Assembly: GCA_013298815.1 (NCBI GenBank) | Contig: JAAFJF010000037.1 | Coordinates: 1 to 33,502 of the forward strand | Reading direction: 5' to 3' | Length of the DNA: 33,502 bases | From: Polaromonas sp. | GTDB lineage: Bacteria; Pseudomonadota; Gammaproteobacteria; Burkholderiales; Burkholderiaceae_C | Shown here: in pieces, positions 15,528 to 25,492 of the stretch | How the letters are laid out: each line of letters starts with the position of its first letter | Position numbering within the stretch: the first letter of the stretch is position 1 | Notes under the pieces: model-generated | Seen by the model: only the letters and a program-made list of their open reading frames with translations | Told to the model about the DNA's origin: nothing | Databases searched by the model: none | Made by a program: the position numbers and the translations under genes

Positions 15528-16519
15528 CCCCAAACCAGCAAAGCATCACGCTCATCTACCGCTAACGTGACTTTTTGACCGATTGGCAGTGTCACTTTGG
15601 TCGCCACGTGCCCCATGGGCAAGCCGGTCAAAACGGGGCATTTCACTTGCGTGCGCAGCCAGTCGACAACGCTTTGCAGTTTGTAGCCTTTGTCGGCTTT
15701 GGGGAACAGTTTGTAATTGGTAAATTGCCCAAAAATGATGGCTTTTTGCTTGCCCAACACGCCGGCATGCAGCAATTGCGTCAAGTTCCGCTCAATGCGA
15801 TACGGGTGCTCTGCCACGTCTTCGATAAACAAGATGCCGCTTTTGTCGGTTGCGCAAACTGGTAAATACGGCGTACCAACCAAGCTGGTGAGCACGCTGA
15901 GGTTACCACCCCACAATGTGGCGCTATTGATGGCATAACTGGGCTTTTGAGTGTTTAATTTGGCATTACCCGGCGTATTTACTGCCTCAGCAGCTATTGT
16001 TTTTGATGGTAATACTGGTTTTTCAATGGGTAGACGCCACCCTGTACCCTCGCCCTGCCCCACCAGCAAGTCATCAAAACACGCTTCCATGATGCAGTCT
16101 GGCGCGCCGTCTTTCTCCACCATCTGCCCAAAATCACCGCACACTGACGGCCCCGCCCAACTGCTTGCGCCAGTTTTGGCCAACAAGGCGCATTGAAATG
16201 CTGTGAAGTCGCTGTAACCCACAAAAAGCGTGCCTTTGGCTATCGATTTGGCAACTGCTTTGTAATCAATCCCGCCCAAAATGCGGCTGATACCGTAGCC
16301 GCCGCGAGATGTTAACGCGACATCTGCACCACTGGCTGCGGCCCTGTGTATAGCGGCAATGCGCGAAGCATCGTCACCCGCAAAGCGCAAATACCCTGAC
16401 AGCACGTCCGCATCAAGCTCAACATCGTGCCCCAAGCTTTGCAGCCGCTTGATACCGCGTTTGAATGCTGCTTTGTCGACCACGCGGCTGGAAGGGGAGT
16501 AAACGTAAATATGACTCAT
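15524..16519 (-). CDS. ldcA: LD-carboxypeptidase (muramoyltetrapeptide carboxypeptidase)
   Basis: This 331-residue S66-family peptidase removes the terminal D-alanine from murein tetrapeptides in peptidoglycan recycling, in the cytoplasm. The Ser-Glu-His triad is visible: Ser103 in GYSDFTA, Glu233 in FIEDVAEHPY and His304 in GLPMGHV. SRGGYG at 71-76 and WGGNLSVL at 203-210 are also typical. It is about 25 residues longer than the roughly 305-residue family norm. The surplus lies at about 165-195, where a dispersed repeat is translated as TIAAEAVNTPG, probably in the linker between the two domains. It begins 5 bp after the TadA-fusion stop. Catalytic function is probably intact. Confidence 0.9.
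   Translation of the reverse strand: MSHIYVYSPSSRVVDKAAFKRGIKRLQSLGHDVELDADVLSGYLRFAGDDASRIAAIHRAAASGADVALTSRGGYGISRILGGIDYKAVAKSIAKGTLFVGYSDFTAFQCALLAKTGASSWAGPSVCGDFGQMVEKDGAPDCIMEACFDDLLVGQGEGTGWRLPIEKPVLPSKTIAAEAVNTPGNAKLNTQKPSYAINSATLWGGNLSVLTSLVGTPYLPVCATDKSGILFIEDVAEHPYRIERNLTQLLHAGVLGKQKAIIFGQFTNYKLFPKADKGYKLQSVVDWLRTQVKCPVLTGLPMGHVATKVTLPIGQKVTLAVDERDALLVWG
15950..16012 (-). repeat. Dispersed repeat copy 2 (inside ldcA)
   Basis: The core at 15970-15998 contains GCTGCTGAGGCAGTAAATAC and is translated in the same frame as copy 1, giving IAAEAVNTP within LdcA. The flanks still resemble the full element but the left hairpin arm is decayed. Confidence 0.8.
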
Positions 16520-16524
16520 AAAAC

Positions 16525-17961
16525 CTATTTGAAGACTTGTACCGCAAGTTTAGCAATCTCTTCACCTTGCTCTTGCACAAAATGACCAGCATCGTCTAGC
16601 ACCAAGGGTTCAGGGCAATTGTTGATGTTTTTTTGCAAACTACGCATGGCATCTAAGCCCAACACAGGGTCTTGTGCGCCCACGGCCATGAGCGTGCGCC
16701 CTTCCCACTCGAACTGCCAAAAATCTCTGGCTTGGCGCGACACGGCTGCACCATCAGCGTCTTTGTTATCCGGCACCATAGGCGGAAATGCGCGGGTGGC
16801 GGCACGGAAACCTTTGTCTGGAAAAGGCGCTGCGTAGGCAGCGCATTCAGCAGGGCTCATGTGCGGGTTGCCGCGCGCAAAGAGCTTGTCGATCTTGAAC
16901 TCCGGGTATTGACGACACATGTTACGCCAGTCTTGAAACCCAGGGCTTAGTGGCACATCGCCCGTTGCCAAAACGGTGTTCATGACCAGTAAACCCTTGA
17001 TGCGATTGGATTTTTCGTGAAACTCGTGCGGCAGCGTCAAGCCTAACAAACCACCCCAATCTTGCACCACCAACACAATGTTTTGTAAATCCAACCGCTC
17101 AATCAACTCAATCAGCACCTGCCTGTGCCATGTAAACGTATGAAAAGCGTCTTTTTTCGGCTTGTCGCTTTTACCAAAACCAATCAAATCTGGCGCAACC
17201 ACCCTAGCCCCACCCTCTAAAAATGCAGGAATCATCTTGCGATACAAATAACTCCAAGCGGGGTTGCCATGCAGACACAGGTAGGTGGTTTGGCTGAAAG
17301 CGTCTATGGCGACCTCGGCCTCGCCTTCGTCCAAATAATGCATCCGCAAACCTTCTAGCGCCGGCAGGTTACTGACGTAATGAGGCTGCCACGGGTAGTC
17401 TGGAAGACTTTCAAAAGCAGCGTCGGGCGTACGCAGCGCGTCTTTGCGCAGCGGGTGCTTGAGCTTGGCTTCTTGTTTGGTGATTTCACGTTTGTCTTGA
17501 AAAAATCGCTGCAATAAACCACTAGCCTGATCCGCGAGTACGCCACTTTGCACATCAGTTTGGTGGTTCAGCGCCATGTTGGTAAACAGATTGGTCACAG
17601 AGCCTGCTGCCCCCGTTTTGGCTTCGGTGGCACCAAAAACAAGCCGTTTTAACCGCGAGTGCAAAATGGCTCCCGCGCACATAGCGCAGGGTTCTAGCGT
17701 GACAAATATCTCACAACCATCCAAACGGTAGTTGCCCACAGCTTTTGCCGCAGCGCGTAGCGCGATGATTTCAGCATGCGCACAGGGGTCATGGTCTGCA
17801 ATCGGAGAGTTGCGCCCTACACCAATCACCACGCCATCTTTCACCACGACAGCGCCCACGGGAACTTCCCCTTTGGATGCGGCAGCTCGCGCCTCTTGCA
17901 GGGCAAGACCCATGAAGGTGTCGTCGTCTGTAGAGTTGTAGGCCGTGGTGACTAAGTGCAT
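16525..17961 (-). CDS. tRNA adenosine(34) deaminase TadA fused to a haloalkane-dehalogenase-like hydrolase
   Basis: One uninterrupted frame encodes two enzymes. Residues 10-160 are TadA, which converts A34 to inosine in tRNA-Arg(ACG); it has HAE at 62-64 and PCAMC at 91-95 for zinc and catalysis. After a charged linker (about 158-178), residues 178-478 closely resemble DhlA-type haloalkane dehalogenase: TPDAAFESLPDYPWQPHY, HGNP (231-234), nucleophile Asp301 with Trp302 in VVQDWGG, Asp431 in GAQDPVLG and His460 in DAGHFVQE. Both active sites look complete. Starts at 18042 and 18063 are open but would add a tail not seen in TadA; 17961 fits the family. It follows the TupA-like gene leftward and ldcA follows it after 5 bp. 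Confidence 0.9.
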   Translation of the reverse strand: MHLVTTAYNSTDDDTFMGLALQEARAAASKGEVPVGAVVVKDGVVIGVGRNSPIADHDPCAHAEIIALRAAAKAVGNYRLDGCEIFVTLEPCAMCAGAILHSRLKRLVFGATEAKTGAAGSVTNLFTNMALNHQTDVQSGVLADQASGLLQRFFQDKREITKQEAKLKHPLRKDALRTPDAAFESLPDYPWQPHYVSNLPALEGLRMHYLDEGEAEVAIDAFSQTTYLCLHGNPAWSYLYRKMIPAFLEGGARVVAPDLIGFGKSDKPKKDAFHTFTWHRQVLIELIERLDLQNIVLVVQDWGGLLGLTLPHEFHEKSNRIKGLLVMNTVLATGDVPLSPGFQDWRNMCRQYPEFKIDKLFARGNPHMSPAECAAYAAPFPDKGFRAATRAFPPMVPDNKDADGAAVSRQARDFWQFEWEGRTLMAVGAQDPVLGLDAMRSLQKNINNCPEPLVLDDAGHFVQEQGEEIAKLAVQVFK

Positions 17962-18028
17962 GTGTTCAATGTTACATGCACTTTGCTCTCTCTCAGCAGT
18001 TAATTTGTGAGGATTGTTTCGTGGTGAA

Positions 18029-18880
18029 TCACTTGGTTGCATTTGGAAAAAACAACTGCTCACCGCCTATTTTATAGCTAGCTATGACCGCTTGCCCCGC
18101 ATTTGAAAGCAGCCAATCGACGAATTTTTGCCCCTCAGCCGCCTTGGTTTGCGGGTGTTTGGCAGGGTTGACCAGCATCACACCGTATTGGTTAAACAAG
18201 CGATTGTCACCTTCGACCAAAATTGTCAAATCAGCTCGGTTCTTGAAGTTCAACCATGTACCACGGTCTGCTAACAAGTAAGCTCCCATGCTGGATGCCA
18301 TGTTTAAAGCAGGCCCCATGCCGCAACCACACTCTTTGTATGACGTGAATTTGTTTTCAGGTCTACCTGTGTGCGTGCCAACCAGCACCCCAGCTTGTGT
18401 CCAGTAACGCAACTCAGCCGCGTGCGTGCCACTTTTATCACCGCGCGATATGAAACTACCATTTGCTGCGGCTACCTTTTTCAGACCATCAACTATGTCT
18501 TTGCCTTTTACTTTGGCTGGGTCAGAAACTGGGCCAATCAGCACAAAATCGTTGTACATCACGGGCAAGCGTTTCACAGCAAACCCATCAGCCACGATTT
18601 TTTCTTCGGCCGCCTGGTCATGCACAAAAAGCACGTCAGCATCGCCCCTGCGCCCCATATCCAGCGCCTGACCTGTACCCAATGCGACGACTTTGACATC
18701 AATTCCGCTGGCTTTTTTGAACTCGGGCAGCAGATGTTTGAACAGACCAGATTGCTCGGTAGACGTCGTTGACGCAACCACAATAGATTGCGCATAAGCA
18801 TTCAAAATTGCTATACTATTTATAGCTGCTGAGGCAGCAAATACGCTGACTACATGCTTAAATACTGTGTAAAATGGCAT
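18029..18880 (-). CDS. TupA-like tungstate/oxyanion ABC transporter substrate-binding protein
   Basis: This 283-residue periplasmic binding protein has the TupA signature VASTTSTEQSGL at the mature N-terminus, GTGQALDMGRRGDADVLFVHD and SRGDKSGTHAAE, which are oxyanion-contacting regions in tungstate-binding TupA/WtpA-like proteins. The ATG at 18880 is chosen over an in-frame TTG at 18919. The signal peptide (about 1-30, cleavage near AYA/QS) is unusual: residues 8-25 are the translation of a dispersed repeat read on its antisense strand. No permease (TupB) or ATPase (TupC) gene is adjacent, so the transporter partners must be elsewhere. Specificity for tungstate over molybdate is inferred from the family. 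Confidence 0.82.
   Translation of the reverse strand: MPFYTVFKHVVSVFAASAAINSIAILNAYAQSIVVASTTSTEQSGLFKHLLPEFKKASGIDVKVVALGTGQALDMGRRGDADVLFVHDQAAEEKIVADGFAVKRLPVMYNDFVLIGPVSDPAKVKGKDIVDGLKKVAAANGSFISRGDKSGTHAAELRYWTQAGVLVGTHTGRPENKFTSYKECGCGMGPALNMASSMGAYLLADRGTWLNFKNRADLTILVEGDNRLFNQYGVMLVNPAKHPQTKAAEGQKFVDWLLSNAGQAVIASYKIGGEQLFFPNATK
18807..18859 (+). repeat. Dispersed repeat copy 3 (antisense, in the TupA-like signal peptide)
   Basis: It starts with the hairpin GCTATA-N5-TATAGC and continues GCTGCTGAGGCAGCAAATAC. It lies opposite to the gene, whose signal peptide is encoded by the complementary strand as VFAASAAINSIAIL. Confidence 0.85.
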
Positions 18881-18893
18881 AACTAATGAAAAT

Positions 18894-19187
18894 TCAATAA
18901 GCCGAACCCGTTTTTTCAACGGGCTTGTCGGTATTTGCGTTGTCCAAAGCTTTTTGTTGCGCGTCTGCAGCAGCTTTCATTGCTTCATTGACCTGGTCTT
19001 TCACCTGAGTTTGCAGTTGTCTGCTTTGCTCTGCAATGTTGTCTGGCGTAGCCGCGTTTGACATAGCGTTAGAGTTTGACGGTACCGAATTCGGTAATTT
19101 TGTTACCGCAGATAACTGACTTTTAGCCAAAAAGCCAACGATGGCGAGGACAATGAGAAGGCCGACTAAGCTGAAAATCATGCGCAT
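18894..19187 (-). CDS. Small single-pass membrane protein of unknown function
   Basis: This 97-residue protein has an N-terminal hydrophobic segment (MIFSLVGLLIVLAIVGFLA) and a Gln/Ala/Asn-rich, helix-prone tail (RQLQTQVKDQVNEAMKAAADAQQKALDNA) that looks like a short coiled coil on the periplasmic or cytoplasmic side. AAAGGA precedes the ATG at 19187 at workable spacing; a second ATG two codons later is possible. It ends 13 bp before the TupA-like start and may share its message. I do not recognise a family. Confidence 0.7.
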   Translation of the reverse strand: MRMIFSLVGLLIVLAIVGFLAKSQLSAVTKLPNSVPSNSNAMSNAATPDNIAEQSRQLQTQVKDQVNEAMKAAADAQQKALDNANTDKPVEKTGSAY

Positions 19188-19246
19188 GGTTTTGTTTCCT
19201 TTCGCGGAGTATGAATGGTTTTAGCTATCTGGTGTGTCTAAGGGTT

Positions 19247-19891
19247 CTAATAAACCTTCAAACCCAGCTTAACCATCCATTCTGCCAAAGCCCGCTCGTC
19301 GTCATTTCCCGCCGCATACATATCATGTAGCGCCGCATGTGACTCTGGCCGGTGTTGGTTGATTTTGATTTTGCATTGCAAATCAACAACTTGCAGCTCA
19401 AACCCGACTATGCCTGCCAGCATTTTGTGCTGAAACTCTGTACCTAAATCCATCCATTGCTGCTTGTAAGCTGGCTCATGGTCGCCAATCAGCTTCTTCA
19501 AAAGCCGGTCTTTCGCTTCGGGTTCTTCAATCAACGTCGCTTTTACAGTGCAATGTACTGCGACATAGTTCCAAGACGGCACACGCGCCAAATCGGGGTA
19601 GATTTGCGGCGACAAGTAAGCGTTTGGCCCTAAAAACGTGACCACCGCTTGCGGGCGTTCTTTGAGGTACTTCCAATGCGCGTTCGGCTTCGCGCAGTGC
19701 CCGAAAAGCACGAGTCTTGGCTCGTCATCCGTGCCCTGCTCCTCAGTTCTCTCTTCCAAGTGCAGCGGCAAATGCGTCACAAACGGCAAACCCGCATCAT
19801 CCACGGTGATGAGCGACGCAAACGGATGCGCACGAATGATCTCCAGCGCTTGGGCGCGGTCTTTTGAGTTGAATTGAGGTGGTTGGTACAT
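19247..19891 (-). CDS. PaiB-family FMN-binding protein
   Basis: This 214-residue protein has the PaiB pattern. It starts MYQPPQF, followed by HPFASLITVDDAGLPFVTHLPL, then FGHCAKPNAHW and the conserved VPSWNYVAVHCTVKATL. It ends KMLAGIVGFELQV...KIKINQHRP. PaiB proteins have a split-barrel flavin fold; Bacillus PaiB is annotated as a negative transcriptional regulator of sporulation and protease genes, but in proteobacteria the role is not established and an oxidoreductase function is possible. The gene lies 18 bp after thpR in the same direction. Length is normal for the family. Confidence 0.88.
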   Translation of the reverse strand: MYQPPQFNSKDRAQALEIIRAHPFASLITVDDAGLPFVTHLPLHLEERTEEQGTDDEPRLVLFGHCAKPNAHWKYLKERPQAVVTFLGPNAYLSPQIYPDLARVPSWNYVAVHCTVKATLIEEPEAKDRLLKKLIGDHEPAYKQQWMDLGTEFQHKMLAGIVGFELQVVDLQCKIKINQHRPESHAALHDMYAAGNDDERALAEWMVKLGLKVY

Positions 19892-19909
19892 ATTTCAATT
19901 ATCAACAAG

Positions 19910-20512
19910 TTATATCTGAACCGGCCAGCGCCCCAAATGAATATGCTTGGTCTGCCCCAGCAAGCTGTGCACCAAGACAAAGTCTTGCGCCGTCCAGCGG
20001 ATAGGCTCAACCGTTTGTTCAGCCACGCCAACGGGGTCATACATCAGCGTCACATGCGTTGCAAACTTGGTATTGGCGCGCGGCCCTTGCAAACCAGCGC
20101 GGCACATGGCGAGGTAAAACTCTTTCTGAAAAGCCATCAAATCCGCCAGCCCACCTGCCCTGCCCTCGTTCCCGCGCAGCACAAACGGTTTGTTTCGCGG
20201 GCTGCCAGCAAAGCTCATCGCACGGTCAAAAGTCACGTCAAAAGCCGGCATTTCGATTTTAGAAGCCACTTCTTGTACCGTTTCAACCAACCCATCCGGC
20301 AACCCACCCGCGTAGTCGCCCACATGGTGCAGCGTGACGTGCAGGCGGTCGTTTGAGAGTGATTTGCCCGTTAAACCGTGCTGATCGCGCAGTTGCTGGG
20401 AGGTTTTGACGATTTGGGGGATGGCTTCTTCGCTGGGGAACAGGGCGAAGAAGAGGCGGTCGGTGGGTTTGGGGGGCGGGATTTGGCCGAAGAGGTCGGA
20501 ATCTTGGGTCAT
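19910..20512 (-). CDS. thpR: RNA 2',3'-cyclic phosphodiesterase (2'-5' RNA ligase family)
   Basis: This 200-residue 2H phosphoesterase has its two catalytic HxT motifs in LHVTLHHVG (His58, Thr60) and THVTLMYD (His153, Thr155). RLFFALFP near residue 19 is the family's first strand. It opens 2',3'-cyclic phosphates on RNA and in vitro can join 2'-5' links. An N-terminal extension of about 17 residues (QDSDLFGQIPPPKP) precedes the domain; a shorter start is not obvious. It sits 18 bp upstream of the PaiB gene and 40 bp downstream of the unknown gene at 20553. Confidence 0.9.
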   Translation of the reverse strand: MTQDSDLFGQIPPPKPTDRLFFALFPSEEAIPQIVKTSQQLRDQHGLTGKSLSNDRLHVTLHHVGDYAGGLPDGLVETVQEVASKIEMPAFDVTFDRAMSFAGSPRNKPFVLRGNEGRAGGLADLMAFQKEFYLAMCRAGLQGPRANTKFATHVTLMYDPVGVAEQTVEPIRWTAQDFVLVHSLLGQTKHIHLGRWPVQI

Positions 20513-20552
20513 GTCGGAATAACCTCATTTGCAAATACTAATGCCATTTCTT

Positions 20553-21656
20553 TTACCCAAGTGACCGTTGCACTCGCAACTCAGAAAATCTATCCAGAGC
20601 AAGTCGGGTTTTATCTGACAATTTGGATGCCGCTCCCTGCGGCTCCACAACCGTGCATTTGCGAGTGTATCCCTCTACCCCGAGCTCACTGCGCAATAAA
20701 ACCAGAGCACTGAAGCTACGCGCTACATCCATCATTTCCATTTGATCGTCCCATTGCGCTTGCGACGCGCGGGTTTGAGTCAGGTCAATAAACAAAAGTG
20801 ATTCGCTCCCTTCCATTGCTTGCCCCGTCTTGTCTCTAATTTTGCTTTCAGCCCCTAGATCGGGAACGTGAAGGTAAGCCACGCCGTATGACATTATCTT
20901 CATGTCACCATTAGAGATGCAAGAAGCCGGGCCTGCGAAGCGAGGCATTACAAGTGGCATCTCATCTTGACCATGCGGAATTGAACCAACAAAAGCGTAG
21001 TCCTTGAACTGTGAATCTGGTGCGCTGTTTGGGATCCAAGTCACTAATTCTTCAAATTCCTGCTCCGAAAAGGCGGGATCCATTGCTCGCGTCACAGCTA
21101 CGAAGTGTCGTCGTGAAGGATCTCTGGCTGCCACCAGGGCAGCAAGCTTTCTGCCGCGTTCCAAAAGCAAATCACCTACTTTCCCTGGCTTCTTTCGTGT
21201 CACTTCCACATAGGTCCAATCGCCATTAGGACGAGACTTAAACCGCAAATCTGTAATTCTGCCGTTGCTGACACTAGGCTCCAATTCAACCTCATGGGTC
21301 AAACGGCAAAAATCCGCTGCAACCGAAATTTCGAGATCGACATCGTTGGAGCGCTGGCCTTGCTTTAACTTCTTTTGGAGTTTGTCAAAACCATTGAGGC
21401 CGCGAAGAACCTCAATGTCTTCCCAAAGAAAAACGAGATCATCAAAATTGACCCATTGATTGATCAATGTGTCCACCGGGATGCCCAGTTCGCGACTGCG
21501 CTCTGCCGGGTCAAAGCCGTAAAGATTGGATTCAACCCAAGTTTGACCAAATTCGTTGGTCAAACCGTTCATTGCAGATGCCACCCGCAGGAGCTCATGC
21601 TCGGCAATCGGATTGATCGACAGGTGTCTTACCGTTTCTGGATCGTACACTCTCAC
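20553..21656 (-). CDS. Unknown protein with a possible PD-(D/E)XK nuclease-like core
   Basis: This protein has about 367 residues and a GTG start near 21656 (GTG at 21650 is an alternative), 12 bp after the guaA stop. I do not recognise a family. The N-terminal 100 residues are acidic and helical. The middle reads SVAADFCRLTHEVELEP (111-127), RITDLRF (133-139), then WTYVEVTRKKPGK (147-159). This alternation of strand, Asp136, and Glu151-Val-Thr153-Arg-Lys resembles a PD-(D/E)XK nuclease core, though the usual lysine is displaced. RGRKLAALVAARDPSRRHFVAV follows as helix and strand. No signal or membrane segment. It separates thpR from guaA and may be a later arrival. The nuclease reading is tentative. 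Confidence 0.7.
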   Translation of the reverse strand: MRVYDPETVRHLSINPIAEHELLRVASAMNGLTNEFGQTWVESNLYGFDPAERSRELGIPVDTLINQWVNFDDLVFLWEDIEVLRGLNGFDKLQKKLKQGQRSNDVDLEISVAADFCRLTHEVELEPSVSNGRITDLRFKSRPNGDWTYVEVTRKKPGKVGDLLLERGRKLAALVAARDPSRRHFVAVTRAMDPAFSEQEFEELVTWIPNSAPDSQFKDYAFVGSIPHGQDEMPLVMPRFAGPASCISNGDMKIMSYGVAYLHVPDLGAESKIRDKTGQAMEGSESLLFIDLTQTRASQAQWDDQMEMMDVARSFSALVLLRSELGVEGYTRKCTVVEPQGAASKLSDKTRLALDRFSELRVQRSLG

Positions 21657-21668
21657 CTCGCTGTTCTC

Positions 21669-23318
21669 TCACTCCCACTCAATCGTAGCCGGCGGCTTAG
21701 AGCTCACATCGTAAGTCACCCGATTAATCCCTCTGACTTCATTAATAATCCTGCTGGAGACTTTTTTGAGCAAGGCGTAGGGTAATTCGGCCCAGTCTGC
21801 GGTCATGAAGTCGCTGGTTTGGACGGCTCTGAGGGCGACGACGTAGTCGTAGGTGCGGCCATCGCCCATGACACCGACGGATTTCACCGGCAGGAACACG
21901 GTGAAGGCTTGGCTGGTGGCGTCGTACCAGGTCTTTTTGGGGTGGCGCAGGTTGATGGGCTCGTCTGCTGCTGGCACGTAGGGGAAGTTGCGCAGTTCTT
22001 CGATGAAGATGGCGTCGGCATGGCGCAGCAGGTCGGCGTATTCTTTTTTGACTTCGCCCAAAATGCGAACACCCAAGCCTGGGCCTGGGAAAGGGTGGCG
22101 GTAGACCATGTCTGCCGGCAAACCCAGCGCCACGCCCAGCTCGCGCACCTCGTCTTTGAACAGTTCGCGCAGCGGCTCCAGGAGCTTCAAACCGAGCTGC
22201 TCAGGCAAACCGCCCACGTTGTGGTGGCTTTTGATGACGACAGCTTTTTTGTTTTTAGCGCCGCCAGACTCGATCACATCCGGGTAAATGGTTCCCTGAG
22301 CCAACCATTTTGCTCCTTTTACGCTAGCACCAGAGGCAGTTAATTTGACGGCTTCAGCCTTAAACACCTCAACAAACTCGCGTCCGATGATTTTGCGCTT
22401 GGCTTCTGGGTCGCTGACGCCGGCAAGGTGACCCAAAAACTGATCCGAAGCGTCTGCCCGCACAACTTTGGCATGCAACTTACCTACAAACATGTCCATC
22501 ACCATGTCGCCTTCGTTGAGGCGCAGCAAGCCGTGGTCGACAAACACGCAGGTCAGCTGGTCGCCAATGGCGCGGTGGATCAGCGCAGCAGCGACGGAGG
22601 AATCAACCCCGCCGGACAGACCGAGAATCACCTCTTCGTCACCCACCTGGGCACGGATGCTGGCCACCGCCTCAGAAATGTAGTCGCCCATAATCCAATC
22701 GGCGCGGGTACCGCAGATTTGCAGCACAAAGCGCTCCAAAATCTGCTGGCCTTTGATCGTGTGCGTCACCTCGGGGTGGAACTGCACGGCGTAGAACTTG
22801 CGCGCTTCGTCGGCCATGCCGGCTATCGGGCAGGCGTCGTTGGAAGCCATCAGCTTGAAACCTGGCGGCATCTCAATGACCTTGTCGCCATGGCTCATCC
22901 ACACGTCCAACAAGCCGTGGCCGTCAGCCGTGGCGTGGTCGGCAATGCCATCAAATAGCGCTGTGTGGCCACGGGCGCGGATCTGTGCAGAGCCGAATTC
23001 GCGAGTTTTGCCTGCTTCAACCTTGCCGCCAAGTTGTTGCGCCATGGTTTGCATGCCGTAGCAAATACCTAAAACCGGCACGCCCAGCTCGAACACGGCT
23101 TGCGGCGCTTTGTCGGTCTCGTCCTCATACACGCTGGCATGGCTGCCAGACAGGATGACGCCTTTGAGATTGCCGTCCGCCGCGTAGGCTTTGACCCATT
23201 CGTCGCTCACATCACAAGGATGCACTTCGCAAAACACATGCGCCTCCCGCACACGGCGCGCGATGAGTTGGGTGACTTGGGAGCCGAAATCTAGGATGAG
23301 GATTTTTTGATGGGACAT
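21669..23318 (-). CDS. guaA: GMP synthase (glutamine-hydrolysing)
   Basis: This 549-residue enzyme converts XMP to GMP. The N-terminal class I glutamine amidotransferase domain has Cys86 in GICYG and His181/Glu183 in FHPEV. The ATP pyrophosphatase domain starts with the P-loop SGGVDSS at 235-241, and the C-terminal dimerisation domain ends in the conserved KPPATIEWE. It is slightly longer than the 525-residue E. coli protein, with an insertion around 335-345 ([15 protein letters not shown]) that I think is common in Comamonadaceae. It starts 4 bp after guaB, forming a guaBA operon. Confidence 0.97.
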   Translation of the reverse strand: MSHQKILILDFGSQVTQLIARRVREAHVFCEVHPCDVSDEWVKAYAADGNLKGVILSGSHASVYEDETDKAPQAVFELGVPVLGICYGMQTMAQQLGGKVEAGKTREFGSAQIRARGHTALFDGIADHATADGHGLLDVWMSHGDKVIEMPPGFKLMASNDACPIAGMADEARKFYAVQFHPEVTHTIKGQQILERFVLQICGTRADWIMGDYISEAVASIRAQVGDEEVILGLSGGVDSSVAAALIHRAIGDQLTCVFVDHGLLRLNEGDMVMDMFVGKLHAKVVRADASDQFLGHLAGVSDPEAKRKIIGREFVEVFKAEAVKLTASGASVKGAKWLAQGTIYPDVIESGGAKNKKAVVIKSHHNVGGLPEQLGLKLLEPLRELFKDEVRELGVALGLPADMVYRHPFPGPGLGVRILGEVKKEYADLLRHADAIFIEELRNFPYVPAADEPINLRHPKKTWYDATSQAFTVFLPVKSVGVMGDGRTYDYVVALRAVQTSDFMTADWAELPYALLKKVSSRIINEVRGINRVTYDVSSKPPATIEWE

Positions 23319-23322
23319 TTAT

Positions 23323-24798
<1,476 letters not shown>

Positions 24799-24914
24799 CG
24801 GATTAGCTCCAAAGCCATGTATTGTACAAGGGTTCTCCCCTATTTCGTTGTTGGCAAGTATCAGTCGTCGCTCCTAACTCGCAAAAACGGCAAGTTCAGG
24901 CTAAACTTCAGGCC

Positions 24915-25463
24915 ATGAAAATCATTCGATCTACTCTGCCACATTTAATAGCCATTTTTGGCCTTGTTTTCACTACGTCTGCTATGGCGCAATATATGTG
25001 GCTAGATGCTTCTGGCCGCAAAGTCTTCAGCGACCAGCCGCCACCGGCTAATATTCCAGCAAAACGTGTTTTGCAACAGCCTGGTAAGGCTACAACGTCA
25101 CAAACTACAGATGTCAACGAGAAACCAAGTACAGAGTCAAGCGCAGATGCTGCGACATCTGCCACTGCACCGAAGACAGCAGCCACAACAGCAAAACCTG
25201 AAGCAAGCAAAGACAAAGATCTAGAAATTGCCAAGAAAAAGATCGAAGAAGAAGCCGCCATCAAGAAAAAAGCCGAGCAAGAGAAAGTTGATGCGGCCAA
25301 AGCTGACAACTGCAAACGCGCCAAATCTGCCAAAACAACCTTTGATTCAGGTGTTAGATTAGGACACACCAACTCAAAAGGCGAACGCGGCATCATGGAC
25401 GATGCAACTCGGATGGTAGAAACCAAGCGTCTTGAAGGTATTATTGCGTCAGATTGCAAATAA
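24915..25463 (+). CDS. Exported DUF4124-domain protein
   Basis: This 182-residue protein has a signal peptide (MKIIRSTLPHLIAIFGLVFTTSAMA, cleavage AMA/QY). The DUF4124 N-terminal motif YMWLDASGRKVFSDQPPP follows, then a Ser/Thr/Ala-rich linker and a lysine/glutamate-rich helical stretch (KDLEIAKKKIEEEAAIKKKAEQE). The C-terminus holds two cysteines (DNCKRAK and SDCK) that may pair. The ATG at 24915 is chosen because it starts the signal peptide; the open frame reaches back to 24822 without support. DUF4124 proteins are common exported proteins of unknown function in betaproteobacteria. Confidence 0.85.
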   Translation: MKIIRSTLPHLIAIFGLVFTTSAMAQYMWLDASGRKVFSDQPPPANIPAKRVLQQPGKATTSQTTDVNEKPSTESSADAATSATAPKTAATTAKPEASKDKDLEIAKKKIEEEAAIKKKAEQEKVDAAKADNCKRAKSAKTTFDSGVRLGHTNSKGERGIMDDATRMVETKRLEGIIASDCK

Positions 25464-25492
25464 ACTTCGTCTAAAACCACGTTTTTGAGAGT

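Noticed and set aside
16525-18063. TadA fusion starting at 18063 or 18042
   Set aside because: The extra 27-34 residues are unlike TadA N-termini and overlap the end of the TupA-like gene; 17961 gives the usual TadA start.
22321-22356. Possible seventh copy of the dispersed repeat inside guaA (AGAGGCAGTTAATTTGACGG)
   Set aside because: It only partly matches the core and lacks the hairpin. The insertion there appears normal for related GuaA proteins, so resemblance may be chance.
21819-22958. Long rightward frames opposite guaA (174 and 176 codons)
   Set aside because: They are antisense shadows produced by codon bias of guaA; no ribosome sites or domain features.
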